Assembly (NCBI GenBank): GCA_903870275.1
Contig: CAIQCK010000039.1
Span: forward strand, 1-59,139
Reading direction: 5' to 3'
DNA length: 59,139 nt
Origin: an uncultured bacterium
Lineage (GTDB): Bacteria > Verrucomicrobiota > Verrucomicrobiia > CAIQCK01
Part shown: piece by piece, positions 8,069 to 16,374 of the stretch
Layout of the letters: the number at the start of each line of letters is the position of its first letter
Numbering within the stretch: position 1 is the first letter of the stretch
Made by a program: the position numbers and the translations under genes
Notes under the pieces: model-generated
Told to the model about the DNA's origin: nothing
Databases searched by the model: none
Seen by the model: only the letters and a program-made list of their open reading frames with translations

Positions 8069-9363
8069 ACGCCATGAAACCCGTCGCACTGCTGATCCTC
8101 ACGCTGCTGCTCGGAGCGAGCCGTAGTTTCGGCGCGACCGATGACACCAATTATCCATGGAAAGCGGGCGTGGCTTCCACCGTCATCACGCCGCAGACCA
8201 ACATGTGGATGGCCGGTTACGCGGCCCGCAAATCGCCCTCGCACGGCACGGCGCAGGATCTCTTCGCCAAGGCGCTCGCGCTGGAGGATGAAAAAGGCAC
8301 ACGGCTGGTGATCGTGACGATGGACATTATCGGTGTGCGACCGTGGCTGCGCCAGTTTGTGGAGAAGCATGTGGCCGAGCGCCATAAGCTGCCACCTGAA
8401 TGCCTGGTGATGAACGCCTCGCACACGCATTGCGGGCCGGAGTATCGAGAGATCAAGGAGGGCGAGAAGACAGCCGGACATTACACGGCGTTCCTGCAAG
8501 AGCGGTTGGCGCACATCGTTGACGAAGCGATCAGCAAGCTCGCTCCCGCGCAGCTCAGCCAGGCCCACGCGCGATGCGGCTTCGCGATGAACCGCCGCCT
8601 CAACTACGCGCTTCCAAAAACCGACCCCAACTCCAAGAAAGCGCCAAACCCCGACGGCCCGGTGGACCACAACGTGCCTGTGCTGATGGTGCAATCTCCG
8701 GGCACCAATCTCTGCGCCGTGCTTTTCAGCTACGCGTGCCACAACACGACGCTCAGTTCGGTTTCCATGACCAACAACGTGCCGCGCTACGAGTTCACCG
8801 GCGACTACGCCGGCTACGCCCAAGAAACGTTGCAGAACGGGCGGCCGGGGTTGACCGCGATGTTCATGCAAGGCTGCGGTGCCGACCAGAATCCCTACCC
8901 GCGCCATTACATGGTGCCCTACGTGAAGCCACTGGAGTTCGCGCAACAGCACGGCCGCACGCTGGCTTACGCGGTCGAGGCGGCCATGGCCGCGCATGTG
9001 CGGCCGGTGCGCGGCCCGATTCGCAGCGCGCTCGAATACGTCACGCTGGAGCGCGAGAAGAAAGACCCGAAGAAGGACGCGCCGAGCCGCCAGTATCCCG
9101 TGCAGGTTATTCGGTTGGGTGACGACCTGACACTGGCGACACTCGGCAGCGAAGTCGTGGTGGACTACTCGCTGCGGTTGAAACGCGAACTGGCCGGCAA
9201 GGCGGTCGTGTGGGTTGCGGGCTACTCGAACGACTACGGCGGCTATATCCCCAGCTTGCGCGTCTTGAAGGAAGGCGGCTACGAAGCGCCCGATTATAAA
9301 CCCGACATCGAAGAGCGCATTGTCGGCAAGGTCCACGAACTCTATGACCGTCTGAACCATTGA
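8065..9363 (+). CDS. neutral/alkaline ceramidase-like amidohydrolase, exported
   Basis: This is a 432-residue protein resembling the N-terminal domain of neutral/alkaline non-lysosomal ceramidases. The zinc-binding motif NASHTHCGPE (His120 and His122) and SYACHNTT further on fit the family, which in ceramidases splits N-acyl sphingosine. Short stand-alone versions without the C-terminal domain are frequent in Verrucomicrobiota and Planctomycetota near glycan genes, and their substrate is unknown. A GTG start at 8065 gives a GTGA overlap with the previous gene; ATG at 8074 is an equally good start and gives a signal beginning MKPVALLILTLLLGA. It is the fourth gene of the esterase operon. Confidence 0.8.
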   Translation: MNAMKPVALLILTLLLGASRSFGATDDTNYPWKAGVASTVITPQTNMWMAGYAARKSPSHGTAQDLFAKALALEDEKGTRLVIVTMDIIGVRPWLRQFVEKHVAERHKLPPECLVMNASHTHCGPEYREIKEGEKTAGHYTAFLQERLAHIVDEAISKLAPAQLSQAHARCGFAMNRRLNYALPKTDPNSKKAPNPDGPVDHNVPVLMVQSPGTNLCAVLFSYACHNTTLSSVSMTNNVPRYEFTGDYAGYAQETLQNGRPGLTAMFMQGCGADQNPYPRHYMVPYVKPLEFAQQHGRTLAYAVEAAMAAHVRPVRGPIRSALEYVTLEREKKDPKKDAPSRQYPVQVIRLGDDLTLATLGSEVVVDYSLRLKRELAGKAVVWVAGYSNDYGGYIPSLRVLKEGGYEAPDYKPDIEERIVGKVHELYDRLNH

Positions 9364-9370
9364 AGACACC

Positions 9371-10471
9371 ATGAATCCAGGCCACTACGCACTCCTGACA
9401 AGCATGCTTATCCTGACGGCGGTTGGTTCGGCCGCGCAGTCGAATCTGCCGCCGCGACTGGATCGCAACAACCTCCTGACCTACCGCGATGCGCGCGGCG
9501 AGGTCGTGCCGGTGAAGACCGTCGCCGACTGGCAGAAGCGCCGCGCGGACATTCTGGCGGCGATGCAGGAGATCATGGGGCCGTTGCCGGGCAAGGCCAA
9601 ACGTTGCCCGCTCGATGTGAAGGTGGAAGAGGAAACCGACTGCGGCTCCTACGTCCGGCGGCTCATCACGTATGCCTCCGAACCCGGCGGGCGCGTGCCG
9701 GCGTATCTGCTCATTCCGAAATCCGCACTCCGCAATCCACAATCCAAGATTCCCGCCGTTCTCTGTCTGCATCCGACCAGCGCCGACCTCGGCCACAAAG
9801 TCGTCGTCGGCCTCGGCGGCAAACCGCACCGTCAATACGCAGAGGAACTGGCCGAGCGCGGCTTCGTCACGCTCGCGCCGTCGTATCCGCTGATGGCGAA
9901 CTACCAGCCCGACCTCAAGGCGCTCGGCTGGCAGAGCGGCACGATGAAGGCCATCTGGGACAACATCCGCGGCCTCGACTTGCTGGAGTCGCTGCCGTTC
10001 GTCAAGCGCGACGGCTTCGGCGTCATCGGGCATTCGCTCGGCGGGCACAACTCCGTTTACACGGCCGTCTTCGACCCGCGCATCAAGGTCATCGTGTCGA
10101 GTTGCGGACTCGACTCCTATTGCGACTACATCGGCGGTGATCCAAAGGTGTGGCAGCCGGAAAAAGGCTGGTGCCAGACGCGTTACATGCCGAAGTTGGC
10201 GAACTACGCGGGCCGGCTCGCGGAGATTCCGTTCGATTTCCACGAGATGATCGGCGCGCTCGCGCCGCGCGTCTGTTTCATCAACGCGCCGCTCAAGGAT
10301 TCCAACTTCAAGTGGCAGAGCGTGGACCGCGTCGTCGCGGCGGCGACGCAGGTTTACAAACTCTACGGCAAACCCGCCAATCTCATCGTCGAGCATCCGG
10401 ACAGCGACCACGACTTCCCCGACGCCATGCGAGAGAAAGCGTATCGGCTGTTTGAGGAACACCTGAAGTGA
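9371..10471 (+). CDS. exported alpha/beta hydrolase, acetylxylan esterase/dipeptidyl peptidase-like
   Basis: This 366-residue protein has a Sec signal (MNPGHYALLTSMLILTAVGSAAQ). The elbow is GHSLGG (Ser222); the likely acid is in PLKDSN and the histidine in DSDHDFP near residue 348. 'AYLLIPK...IPAVLCLHP' is the usual strand pattern of polysaccharide esterases of this type. It lies seven bases after the ceramidase-like gene and closes the operon. The loop ALRNPQSKI (residues 119-127) is encoded by simple-repeat DNA at 9713-9753, an apparent insertion in a surface loop between two core strands. The enzyme is probably intact. Confidence 0.82.
   Translation: MNPGHYALLTSMLILTAVGSAAQSNLPPRLDRNNLLTYRDARGEVVPVKTVADWQKRRADILAAMQEIMGPLPGKAKRCPLDVKVEEETDCGSYVRRLITYASEPGGRVPAYLLIPKSALRNPQSKIPAVLCLHPTSADLGHKVVVGLGGKPHRQYAEELAERGFVTLAPSYPLMANYQPDLKALGWQSGTMKAIWDNIRGLDLLESLPFVKRDGFGVIGHSLGGHNSVYTAVFDPRIKVIVSSCGLDSYCDYIGGDPKVWQPEKGWCQTRYMPKLANYAGRLAEIPFDFHEMIGALAPRVCFINAPLKDSNFKWQSVDRVVAAATQVYKLYGKPANLIVEHPDSDHDFPDAMREKAYRLFEEHLK
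9713..9753. repeat. 7-9 base simple-repeat tract inside an esterase gene
   Basis: The tract consists of imperfect units of the form 'atccgca', 'ctccgca', 'atccaca', 'atccaag'. It keeps the reading frame and codes for SALRNPQSK. This text style normally occurs between genes in related genomes. That is my recollection, not a search result. Confidence 0.6.
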
Positions 10472-10589
10472 GGTAACGGTGAGCGATTTGAGACGGCGGA
10501 ATTCACCGCAGAGGCGCGGAGGACGCAGAGGGGCGCAAAGTCTGTAGCTATCCAATATCTTCCGCCGTTCTCTTTGTAATTTCTTAACC
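10472..10589. repeat. intergenic 'accgcagaggcgcgga' simple repeat
   Basis: Between the esterase operon and the GH127 gene, 10500-10540 reads as purine-rich units of 'cgcagagg' and 'cgcggagga' (for example ACCGCAGAGGCGCGGAGGAC). This recurrent spacer text is widely seen in Verrucomicrobiota and Planctomycetota genomes. No promoter is obvious. Confidence 0.6.
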
Positions 10590-12983
10590 ATGAAAAAGAA
10601 GATTTATTGGTTCCACGCCAGCACGGTCATCGTCTTGGTGGGAGTATTTTGCACATCCATCCACGCCGCCGGGCCGAAACCCGCGCCGTTTCAGTTCCTG
10701 AAAATCGGCGAGGTCCAGCCACGAGGCTGGCTGCTGGAACAAATCCGCGCCGACGCGGCCGGCGGCTACGGGCCGGCACTCGATAAACTCACGGACCGGT
10801 GCGAAGTGCCGGTGTTCGACAGCCGCAACAAATCGGAGCTCGCCAAGCCGAAGATCGGCGAGGTGTGGTGGAACGGCGAAACGACCGGCAACTGGCTCGA
10901 TGGATTGATCCGCACCGCTTATCTCTCCGGCGACGCCACCGCCAAGCGGCAGGTGGACGGCCTTGTCGCGCGCATCCTCGCAATGCAGGAGGAGGATGGT
11001 TATCTCGGCACCTATCCGAAGGCGCTGCGCTACGAGCATCCGGTGACCGCGAAGAACGGCGAACTGTGGTCGCAGACGTGCCTGTTTCGCGGATTGCTCG
11101 CCTACTATGAACTGACCGGGAGGCGCGAAGTGCTCGAGGCGGTCCGGCGCGCGGCGAAGCTGATGATCTCGAACTACGGCCCCGGCAGGCCTTACTGGAA
11201 GGAGGGCGGTGTGCTCGCAGGCGGAGGGCCGGGACACGATCTCATGTTCGTGGATATCTGCGAATGGCTTTACCGGCTCACCGGCGATCCGAGCTTCGTC
11301 GAGTTCTCGCGGTTCCTTTATGACGGCTACAGCGAGTTGGCCGACTGCCGCGAACGCGACATCCAGTTGAGCCGGCTCGCCGACATGAACCAGCTCTTCG
11401 AAGGCCACGGCGCCCACGTCATGGAGCACCTGCGCGTGCCGCTGTTCGTTTACCACGCGACCGGCAACGCGAAATACCGCGCCGCGGCGGAAAACTGTTT
11501 CCCGAAAACCGCGCGCCATCTCAGCGCCGGCGGCGCGTGCATCAGCGACGAAGGCGTCGGCCAGCGCCCCGGCAGTGCCTCCATCGGCTGCGAGTATTGC
11601 ACCATGCTCGAACTGCTCAACAGCCTGCAGTCCGGCGTGCAAAAAACCGGCCGCGCATCGCTCGCCGACTGGATCGAACAGCTCGCGTTCAACGCCGCGG
11701 AGGGTGCCCGCCAGCGCGACGGCAAGGCCATCCAGTATTGCACCCGCGATAATCAATACCAAGCCACGCGCCGGGACGCCGGCAGCCGTTTCAAACTCTC
11801 GCCCACGCACGACGACGTCGCGGTCTGCTGTCCTGTCACGGCTCTGAAGTTCTTCCCCTACTTCGCCAGCCATCTCTGGATGAAGACGGCGTCTGGCGAC
11901 GGTCTCGCCGCGGTGAACTACGCGCCGAATGAATTGGAGACGACCCTCGGCGGCGTGAAGGTGCGGATTCAAACCGACACCGTTTATCCGTTTGAGGACG
12001 AGGTGCGCATGACCGTCACGCCGGAGAAACCGGTGACTTTCGCCCTTCGTCTTCGAGTTCCCGCTTGGTCGGGCGGCATAAAAGTTGAAGCGCCGGGCGC
12101 GTCCATCGTGGATGCCGGCGGCTGGCGCGTGCTCACGAAAGAATGGAGACCGGGCGACGGCGTGACGATCTCTTTCAACCCCGGCATTGAGCGCAAGACG
12201 ATGGCTGACGGCGGGATTTATTGGACGCGCGGCCCGCTGGTCTTCGCCCTGCCGATTGCCGGCGAGCGGCGGGCGGTCCGAAGCTACGCGGTCGAAGGCT
12301 TTGCCGATTACGAATACACGCCCAAGCCCGGCGCGTTTTGGGACTACGCCGTGGACGAAGCCAGCGGCGCGTTCCGGTTCAAAAACACCGCCACGACAAC
12401 CCATCCGTGGTCCGATCCGCCGCTGCGGCTGGCCGGCAAACTGTTCAACCGCCAAAACGGCGCGACCGAGCCGGTGGAACTGGTGCCGATGGGCACAACC
12501 ATCCTGCGCCGCACCGCGTTCGCCAACATGAAGCTGGTCCGCGCGCTGCAAGGCGAAGCCAACCTCGCGCGCAAGGCCAGGATCGAGGTGCCGAGTTGCG
12601 CTGCCGGTTATCGCGCCGAAGCGATGGTGGACGGTGTGACCGAAGGTTTCCCGGAGAATCCCGCAGCGGAGTGGGCCAGCAAGGGCGGTGGTGTCGGCGT
12701 CAAGGTCAGGTTCTCATGGCCGCAACCGGTCACCGTTGGTTGCCTCTGGCTCTTCGACCGCCCCAACCTGGGCGATCACGTGCGCGCCGCCCGCGTCAAC
12801 TTCAGCGACGGTTCCTCCGCACCCGTGGGCGAGCTTCCCAACGATGGCCAGACGCCGTTCAAGCTGAGCTTCCCTCCCAAAACAATCACCTGGCTGGAAA
12901 TCGTCGTCACCGAGGTCGGCCCGCGCAACAGAAACGCCGGTTTCTCAGAGATCGCGGTGTTTGAAAAGGAGCCGGCGGAATAA
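10590..12983 (+). CDS. GH127-family beta-L-arabinofuranosidase, exported
   Basis: This is a 797-residue secreted enzyme (signal MKKKIYWFHASTVIVLVGVF...HAA). The (alpha/alpha)6 barrel spans about residues 35-440, followed by beta-sandwich domains. The zinc-cysteine site of GH127 is complete: Glu335-x-Cys337 in GCEYCTM, and Cys413-Cys414 in AVCCP. These lie at nearly the same spacing as Glu338, Cys340, Cys417 and Cys418 of the characterised HypBA1, where Cys417 is the nucleophile. Residues from about 660 to the end look like a discoidin-type carbohydrate-binding domain ('MVDGVTEGF', 'VRFSWPQPVTVG'). The likely role is release of beta-L-arabinofuranose from arabinans or hydroxyproline-linked glycans. 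The related GH146 has the same core and cannot be excluded. Confidence 0.88.
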   Translation: MKKKIYWFHASTVIVLVGVFCTSIHAAGPKPAPFQFLKIGEVQPRGWLLEQIRADAAGGYGPALDKLTDRCEVPVFDSRNKSELAKPKIGEVWWNGETTGNWLDGLIRTAYLSGDATAKRQVDGLVARILAMQEEDGYLGTYPKALRYEHPVTAKNGELWSQTCLFRGLLAYYELTGRREVLEAVRRAAKLMISNYGPGRPYWKEGGVLAGGGPGHDLMFVDICEWLYRLTGDPSFVEFSRFLYDGYSELADCRERDIQLSRLADMNQLFEGHGAHVMEHLRVPLFVYHATGNAKYRAAAENCFPKTARHLSAGGACISDEGVGQRPGSASIGCEYCTMLELLNSLQSGVQKTGRASLADWIEQLAFNAAEGARQRDGKAIQYCTRDNQYQATRRDAGSRFKLSPTHDDVAVCCPVTALKFFPYFASHLWMKTASGDGLAAVNYAPNELETTLGGVKVRIQTDTVYPFEDEVRMTVTPEKPVTFALRLRVPAWSGGIKVEAPGASIVDAGGWRVLTKEWRPGDGVTISFNPGIERKTMADGGIYWTRGPLVFALPIAGERRAVRSYAVEGFADYEYTPKPGAFWDYAVDEASGAFRFKNTATTTHPWSDPPLRLAGKLFNRQNGATEPVELVPMGTTILRRTAFANMKLVRALQGEANLARKARIEVPSCAAGYRAEAMVDGVTEGFPENPAAEWASKGGGVGVKVRFSWPQPVTVGCLWLFDRPNLGDHVRAARVNFSDGSSAPVGELPNDGQTPFKLSFPPKTITWLEIVVTEVGPRNRNAGFSEIAVFEKEPAE

Positions 12984-13029
12984 GGCGGGCGACTCGGCTC
13001 GCAAGCGGGCACTGCCGGCCCGCCGGCAC
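12984..13029. terminator. possible shared hairpin between convergent genes
   Basis: TGCCGG-CCCG-CCGGCA near 13013-13028 can form a short GC hairpin between the convergent GH127 and LRR genes. No T-run follows on the plus strand, so this is a weak call. Confidence 0.3.
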
Positions 13030-14091
13030 TCACTTCACCACTTTTTCCCGATGGGGCTTCCAAGTAATATGGCACTTCGGCAGACGCGTCTGAAGCGCGT
13101 CCACGCCTGCCTTCGTCACCTGCGTAGTACTAAGACGAAGTTCCTGTAATTGGGTCAGCGACGCCAGATGCACTAATCCCGCGTCACCAACCTTGGTGAA
13201 GCTGAGGTGAAGACGCTGCAACTGCGTCAGCGGCTTCAATAGCACCATCCCAGCGTCGCTAACATGCGTGCCGCCGAGGTCAAGCTCCTGCAACTGTGTC
13301 AGCGGCTCCAGATGCGCCAACCCTGCATCGTCAACCTGTGTGTGAAAGAGATCAATTAACCGCAACTGCTTCAACGACTTCAGATGCTCCAGTCCCGCGT
13401 CGGTGACAAGCGTGTATTTTAGGCGGAGTTCCTGCAGCCGTGTGAGCGGCTTTAGACGTTCAATTCCTGCGTCGCCAATATGCGTTCCGCTGAGGTTAAG
13501 CTCCCGCAACTGCTTCAGCGACTTCAAATGCTCCAGTCCCAGGTCGCTAACTTGTGTGCTTTCGAGGAATAGCATCTGCAATTGCGTTAATGGCTTCAGA
13601 TACTCAAGCCCCGCGTCACCGACCTTCGTACCGTTGAGGTAAAGGTCCTGCAACTGCGTCAGCGGCTTCAAATGAGCCAGCCCGGCGTCGCCGACCTTTG
13701 TATAGATGAGGGAAAGAACCCGCAACTGGATCAACGGCTCCAGATGGGCCAACCCAGCGTCGCTGACCAGCTCCTCCATTTCCAACTTAAGCTCCTGCAA
13801 CTGGGTCAGCCGCCTCAGATGTGCCAACCCAGCGTCGCTTATCTTCGTGCTGCTGAGGTCAAGGCACTGCAACCGCTTCAGCAACTTGAGGGCGGCAAGG
13901 TCTTGATCTTGAATCTTCGAGAATGCCAAGTTCAAGTCAGTGACCGTTGTGGGGTCAGCGCCCCTGAGTTCCTCGGCGATGACCGGCGGCAATACCGGGG
14001 CGGGTTCGGCGGCGGCGAGGGACGCGGCCAAGCCCGCGACGGCCAGCAGCGTGGGAAGAGCCGCGTGCGGGAGGAATCGTTCCAGCTTCAT
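13030..14091 (-). CDS. exported leucine-rich repeat protein
   Basis: This 353-residue protein has a signal peptide (MKLERFLPHAALPTLLAVAGLAASLAAAEP) followed by about eleven 24-residue repeats of the pattern LTQLQxLxLxxTxVxDAGLxHLKP. The array covers nearly the whole mature chain, so the protein should be one solenoid used for binding. This 'DAGL' subtype is abundant in Planctomycetota and Verrucomicrobiota. The start at 14091 is preferred over the GTG at 14109 because the signal then begins MKLER. Repeats are very similar at DNA level ('ctgcaactgcgtcagcggcttc' recurs with small changes), which suggests recent expansion and possible length variation between strains. Confidence 0.85.
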   Translation of the reverse strand: MKLERFLPHAALPTLLAVAGLAASLAAAEPAPVLPPVIAEELRGADPTTVTDLNLAFSKIQDQDLAALKLLKRLQCLDLSSTKISDAGLAHLRRLTQLQELKLEMEELVSDAGLAHLEPLIQLRVLSLIYTKVGDAGLAHLKPLTQLQDLYLNGTKVGDAGLEYLKPLTQLQMLFLESTQVSDLGLEHLKSLKQLRELNLSGTHIGDAGIERLKPLTRLQELRLKYTLVTDAGLEHLKSLKQLRLIDLFHTQVDDAGLAHLEPLTQLQELDLGGTHVSDAGMVLLKPLTQLQRLHLSFTKVGDAGLVHLASLTQLQELRLSTTQVTKAGVDALQTRLPKCHITWKPHREKVVK

Positions 14092-14169
14092 GGGCTTGGA
14101 GTCTAGCACCCGGCGGCTTCGGCAGCAAGACGCGCCGCCAACCGGTGCCTGAAAACTAGAGAATTTATC

Positions 14170-14198
14170 TTGACAACATGAGCGACTATCTCTATTCT
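14170..14198 (+). promoter_or_regulatory. sigma-70-like promoter
   Basis: TTGACA at 14170-14175 is followed after 17 bases by TATTCT at 14193-14198 (perfect -35 box, 4 of 6 for the -10 box). It points to the right, away from the LRR gene, into a stretch with no clear protein gene but with a strong terminator at 14404-14440. Confidence 0.4.
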
Positions 14199-14204
14199 AT
14201 GCCC

Positions 14205-14440
14205 GGCGTGGAAACGCGCCGGGACGCCAAAAGGCAGAAGGCAGATGGAAAACAGGGAGAATGGGCTGAAGAGAATGACGGAGGACAGGCAAAATCAGGG
14301 GTCGAACAACCATGATCGGGCCCCGGATAATTTTGCCCACGATCTGTTGCCTGGAATCATTACTGCTTGTAAAAATGGATGTTACAGAATAAAGCCCGGG
14401 AAGGCAGCCTCGTCACGGAATGACGAGGCTGCTGTTTTTT
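14205..14440 (+). ncRNA. candidate small RNA of about 235 nt
   Basis: The candidate is defined only by its boundaries: a promoter-like site ending at 14198 and an excellent intrinsic terminator ending at 14440. Near its 5' end is a hairpin, CCCGGCG-tggaaa-CGCCGGG type, at about 14201-14222. Open frames here (for example from 14245) run through the terminator and repeat DNA and look non-coding. It resembles no RNA family that I recognise. An alternative is a long leader of the SGNH hydrolase gene with an attenuator. Confidence 0.3.
14404..14440 (+). terminator. strong intrinsic terminator
   Basis: A perfect 12-base-pair stem (14404-14415 with 14421-14432) and the loop CGGAA are followed by TG and six T residues (14435-14440). 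No protein gene precedes it on this strand for more than 1 kb. The T-run merges into the first core of the dispersed repeat. Confidence 0.8.
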
Positions 14441-14637
14441 GCGAAACGAAGCCAAATGATGGACACGGCCAAAACCGAAAACCACCGTTTTTCCACGGGA
14501 AAATGGATGGTTTGGTCCCGTGCCGGTCTGGAAATGAAACCTGATTTTTGCGAAACGAACCCAAATGTTTAAGTATCGTGATTTCAGCATGTTGAAAAGC
14601 ACACGACAAGGAGGGAGGACAAAACGAAGCCCAATGA
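14436..14637 (-). repeat. dispersed repeat copy A with three conserved cores
   Basis: Read on the minus strand, the core CATTTGGGTTCGTTTCGCAA occurs in variants at about 14436-14459, 14545-14567 and 14620-14637. The segment between the first two also matches the segment between the last two cores of copy B (51829-51955): both contain 'tttcggtt.tgg....ccatcatttgg.ttcg' and 'tggtg/gtgga' words. The two copies are in opposite orientation and 37 kb apart. Confidence 0.7.
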
Positions 14638-14834
14638 GCCGTGTCGAAACACGCATTTCCCCGCGCCACAGGCAAGACCCAACCAGGCTCAATCCGGGTG
14701 AATCCGACCGGGGAACAATCCAAGGATTGGAGGGATTACGCGGATTACACGAACCGGGCAATCCGGCTCGATGCAACCCGCCCTTTTCGCGTCTTGACGC
14801 GCCCGCCGGAAAACGAAACACTCCGCGCTCAACC

Positions 14835-16214
14835 ATGCGCTACAAATCATCTCTCATCGTTCTCGCCCTTGCGTTTGCCACCGCCATCGCCGCGCCGCCG
14901 CTGGAGACCAAACCGGACGATCCGTTTTTCGCCAAGTTCGAGCCGGTCAAGGCGCCTGCGACCGGCCCGCTGTTGCTCAAGTTCGGCGACCGGCTCGCCA
15001 TCTGCGGCGACTCGATCACGCAGCAGCAGATGTATTCGCGGATCATGGAGACCTATCTGACCGTCTGCGTGCCGCAGTTTGGCGTCACCGTGCGCCAATA
15101 CGGCTGGAGCGGCGAGACGGCGCAAGGCTTCCTGCGGCGCATGAGCAACGATTGCCTGCGGTTCTCGCCGACCATCGCCACCACCTGCTACGGCATGAAC
15201 GATCACCGCTACCGCCCGTACGAGGACGCCATCGGCCAGACGTATGTTGAAAACACCACGGCCATCGTCCGCGAGTTCAAGCAGGCCGGGGCGCGCGTCG
15301 TGCTCGGCTCGCCGGGCTGCGTCGGCAAGATGCCGTCATGGGTAAAGACCGCCAGCGGCACGGTCGAGGACCTGAACCTCAGCCTTTGCAAACTGCGCAA
15401 CCTGGACATCGAGATCGCCGCGAAGGAACGCGTCGCGTTCGCCGACGTCTTCTGGCCGATATTCACCGCCGGCTTCGAGGCGCGGCACAAATACGCGCCC
15501 GACTACGCCATTGCCGGCAAGGACGGCGTGCATCCCGGCTGGGCCGGCCATCTCGTGATGGCTTACGCGTACCTGAAAGCGATGGGCCTCGACGGCAACC
15601 TCGGCGCGTTCACGGTGGATCTCGCCAGCGGAAAAGCCGCCACCACCGCCGGCCACAAGGTTGTGTCGTGCAAGCCCGGCGAAATCACCCTTGCCAGCAG
15701 CCGCTATCCGTTCTGCGCGGCGGGCGGCGATCCGGCCAAGGACGACAACATCCGCTCCGCCATGACGCTCATCCCCTTCAACCAGAGCCTCAACCGGTTG
15801 ATGCTCGTCGGGAAAAACACGCGCGCGAAAAGTTACAAGGTCACATGGGGCGAGGAGACGCGGACCTATTCCGCCGAACAGCTTGCGCATGGTGTCAACC
15901 TCGCCGCCGACTTTGCGGTCAATCCGTTCTCAGATGCATTCAAGAAGGTGGACGACGCTGTGAAGGCCAAGCAAGCCTACGAGCAGAAGCAAATCCAGCG
16001 GATCTTCCACGACCTGCTTAACGGTAAATACAAGAAGGCCGAGGAGATTAGCGACTTGGAAATCAAGGAGCTCTTTGCCGTGCGCGACGCCGCCGGCAAG
16101 CTCGACCGCGAAGCCATCATCAAAGCCACTGAAGCCAGGCGCGCCCCGCTCGCCGCCGCCATCAAGACCGCGTTCGTGCCGGTGACACACACGATCAAGA
16201 TCGCCGCGGAGTAA
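14835..16214 (+). CDS. exported SGNH/GDSL-type esterase
   Basis: This is a 459-residue protein with signal MRYKSSLIVLALAFATAIAA. The SGNH blocks are all visible: GDSIT (Ser60), the glycine block near YGWSGET (89-95), GMND (Asn122) and DGVHP (Asp230 and His233). The hydrolase domain fills about residues 45-260. The remaining C-terminal part, about 260-459, is a helical and sandwich extension without a clear match. Proteins of this type remove acetyl groups from carbohydrates. The start at 14835 is chosen for the signal; a longer frame runs back into repeat DNA. It stands as a single gene with a long upstream region, so it may have its own promoter. Confidence 0.85.
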   Translation: MRYKSSLIVLALAFATAIAAPPLETKPDDPFFAKFEPVKAPATGPLLLKFGDRLAICGDSITQQQMYSRIMETYLTVCVPQFGVTVRQYGWSGETAQGFLRRMSNDCLRFSPTIATTCYGMNDHRYRPYEDAIGQTYVENTTAIVREFKQAGARVVLGSPGCVGKMPSWVKTASGTVEDLNLSLCKLRNLDIEIAAKERVAFADVFWPIFTAGFEARHKYAPDYAIAGKDGVHPGWAGHLVMAYAYLKAMGLDGNLGAFTVDLASGKAATTAGHKVVSCKPGEITLASSRYPFCAAGGDPAKDDNIRSAMTLIPFNQSLNRLMLVGKNTRAKSYKVTWGEETRTYSAEQLAHGVNLAADFAVNPFSDAFKKVDDAVKAKQAYEQKQIQRIFHDLLNGKYKKAEEISDLEIKELFAVRDAAGKLDREAIIKATEARRAPLAAAIKTAFVPVTHTIKIAAE

Positions 16215-16374
16215 AGGCCCTAAAAATAATTTCATTTTTTTGAAAGATTTGGGCGCGAGCCGCGATTAACTGGCGATGACATTCAACCTGAAATCACATC
16301 CTGGGTGCCAAGCTGAGAAGCTGGCGCGGGTTTCATTGGGTGTCCGCAGGTCCACCTCAACGCGTGTTACGTCC

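Noticed and set aside
14245..14544. 99-codon frame over the candidate small RNA
   Set aside because: It runs through a perfect terminator and into repeat DNA, so it is unlikely to be translated as a gene.
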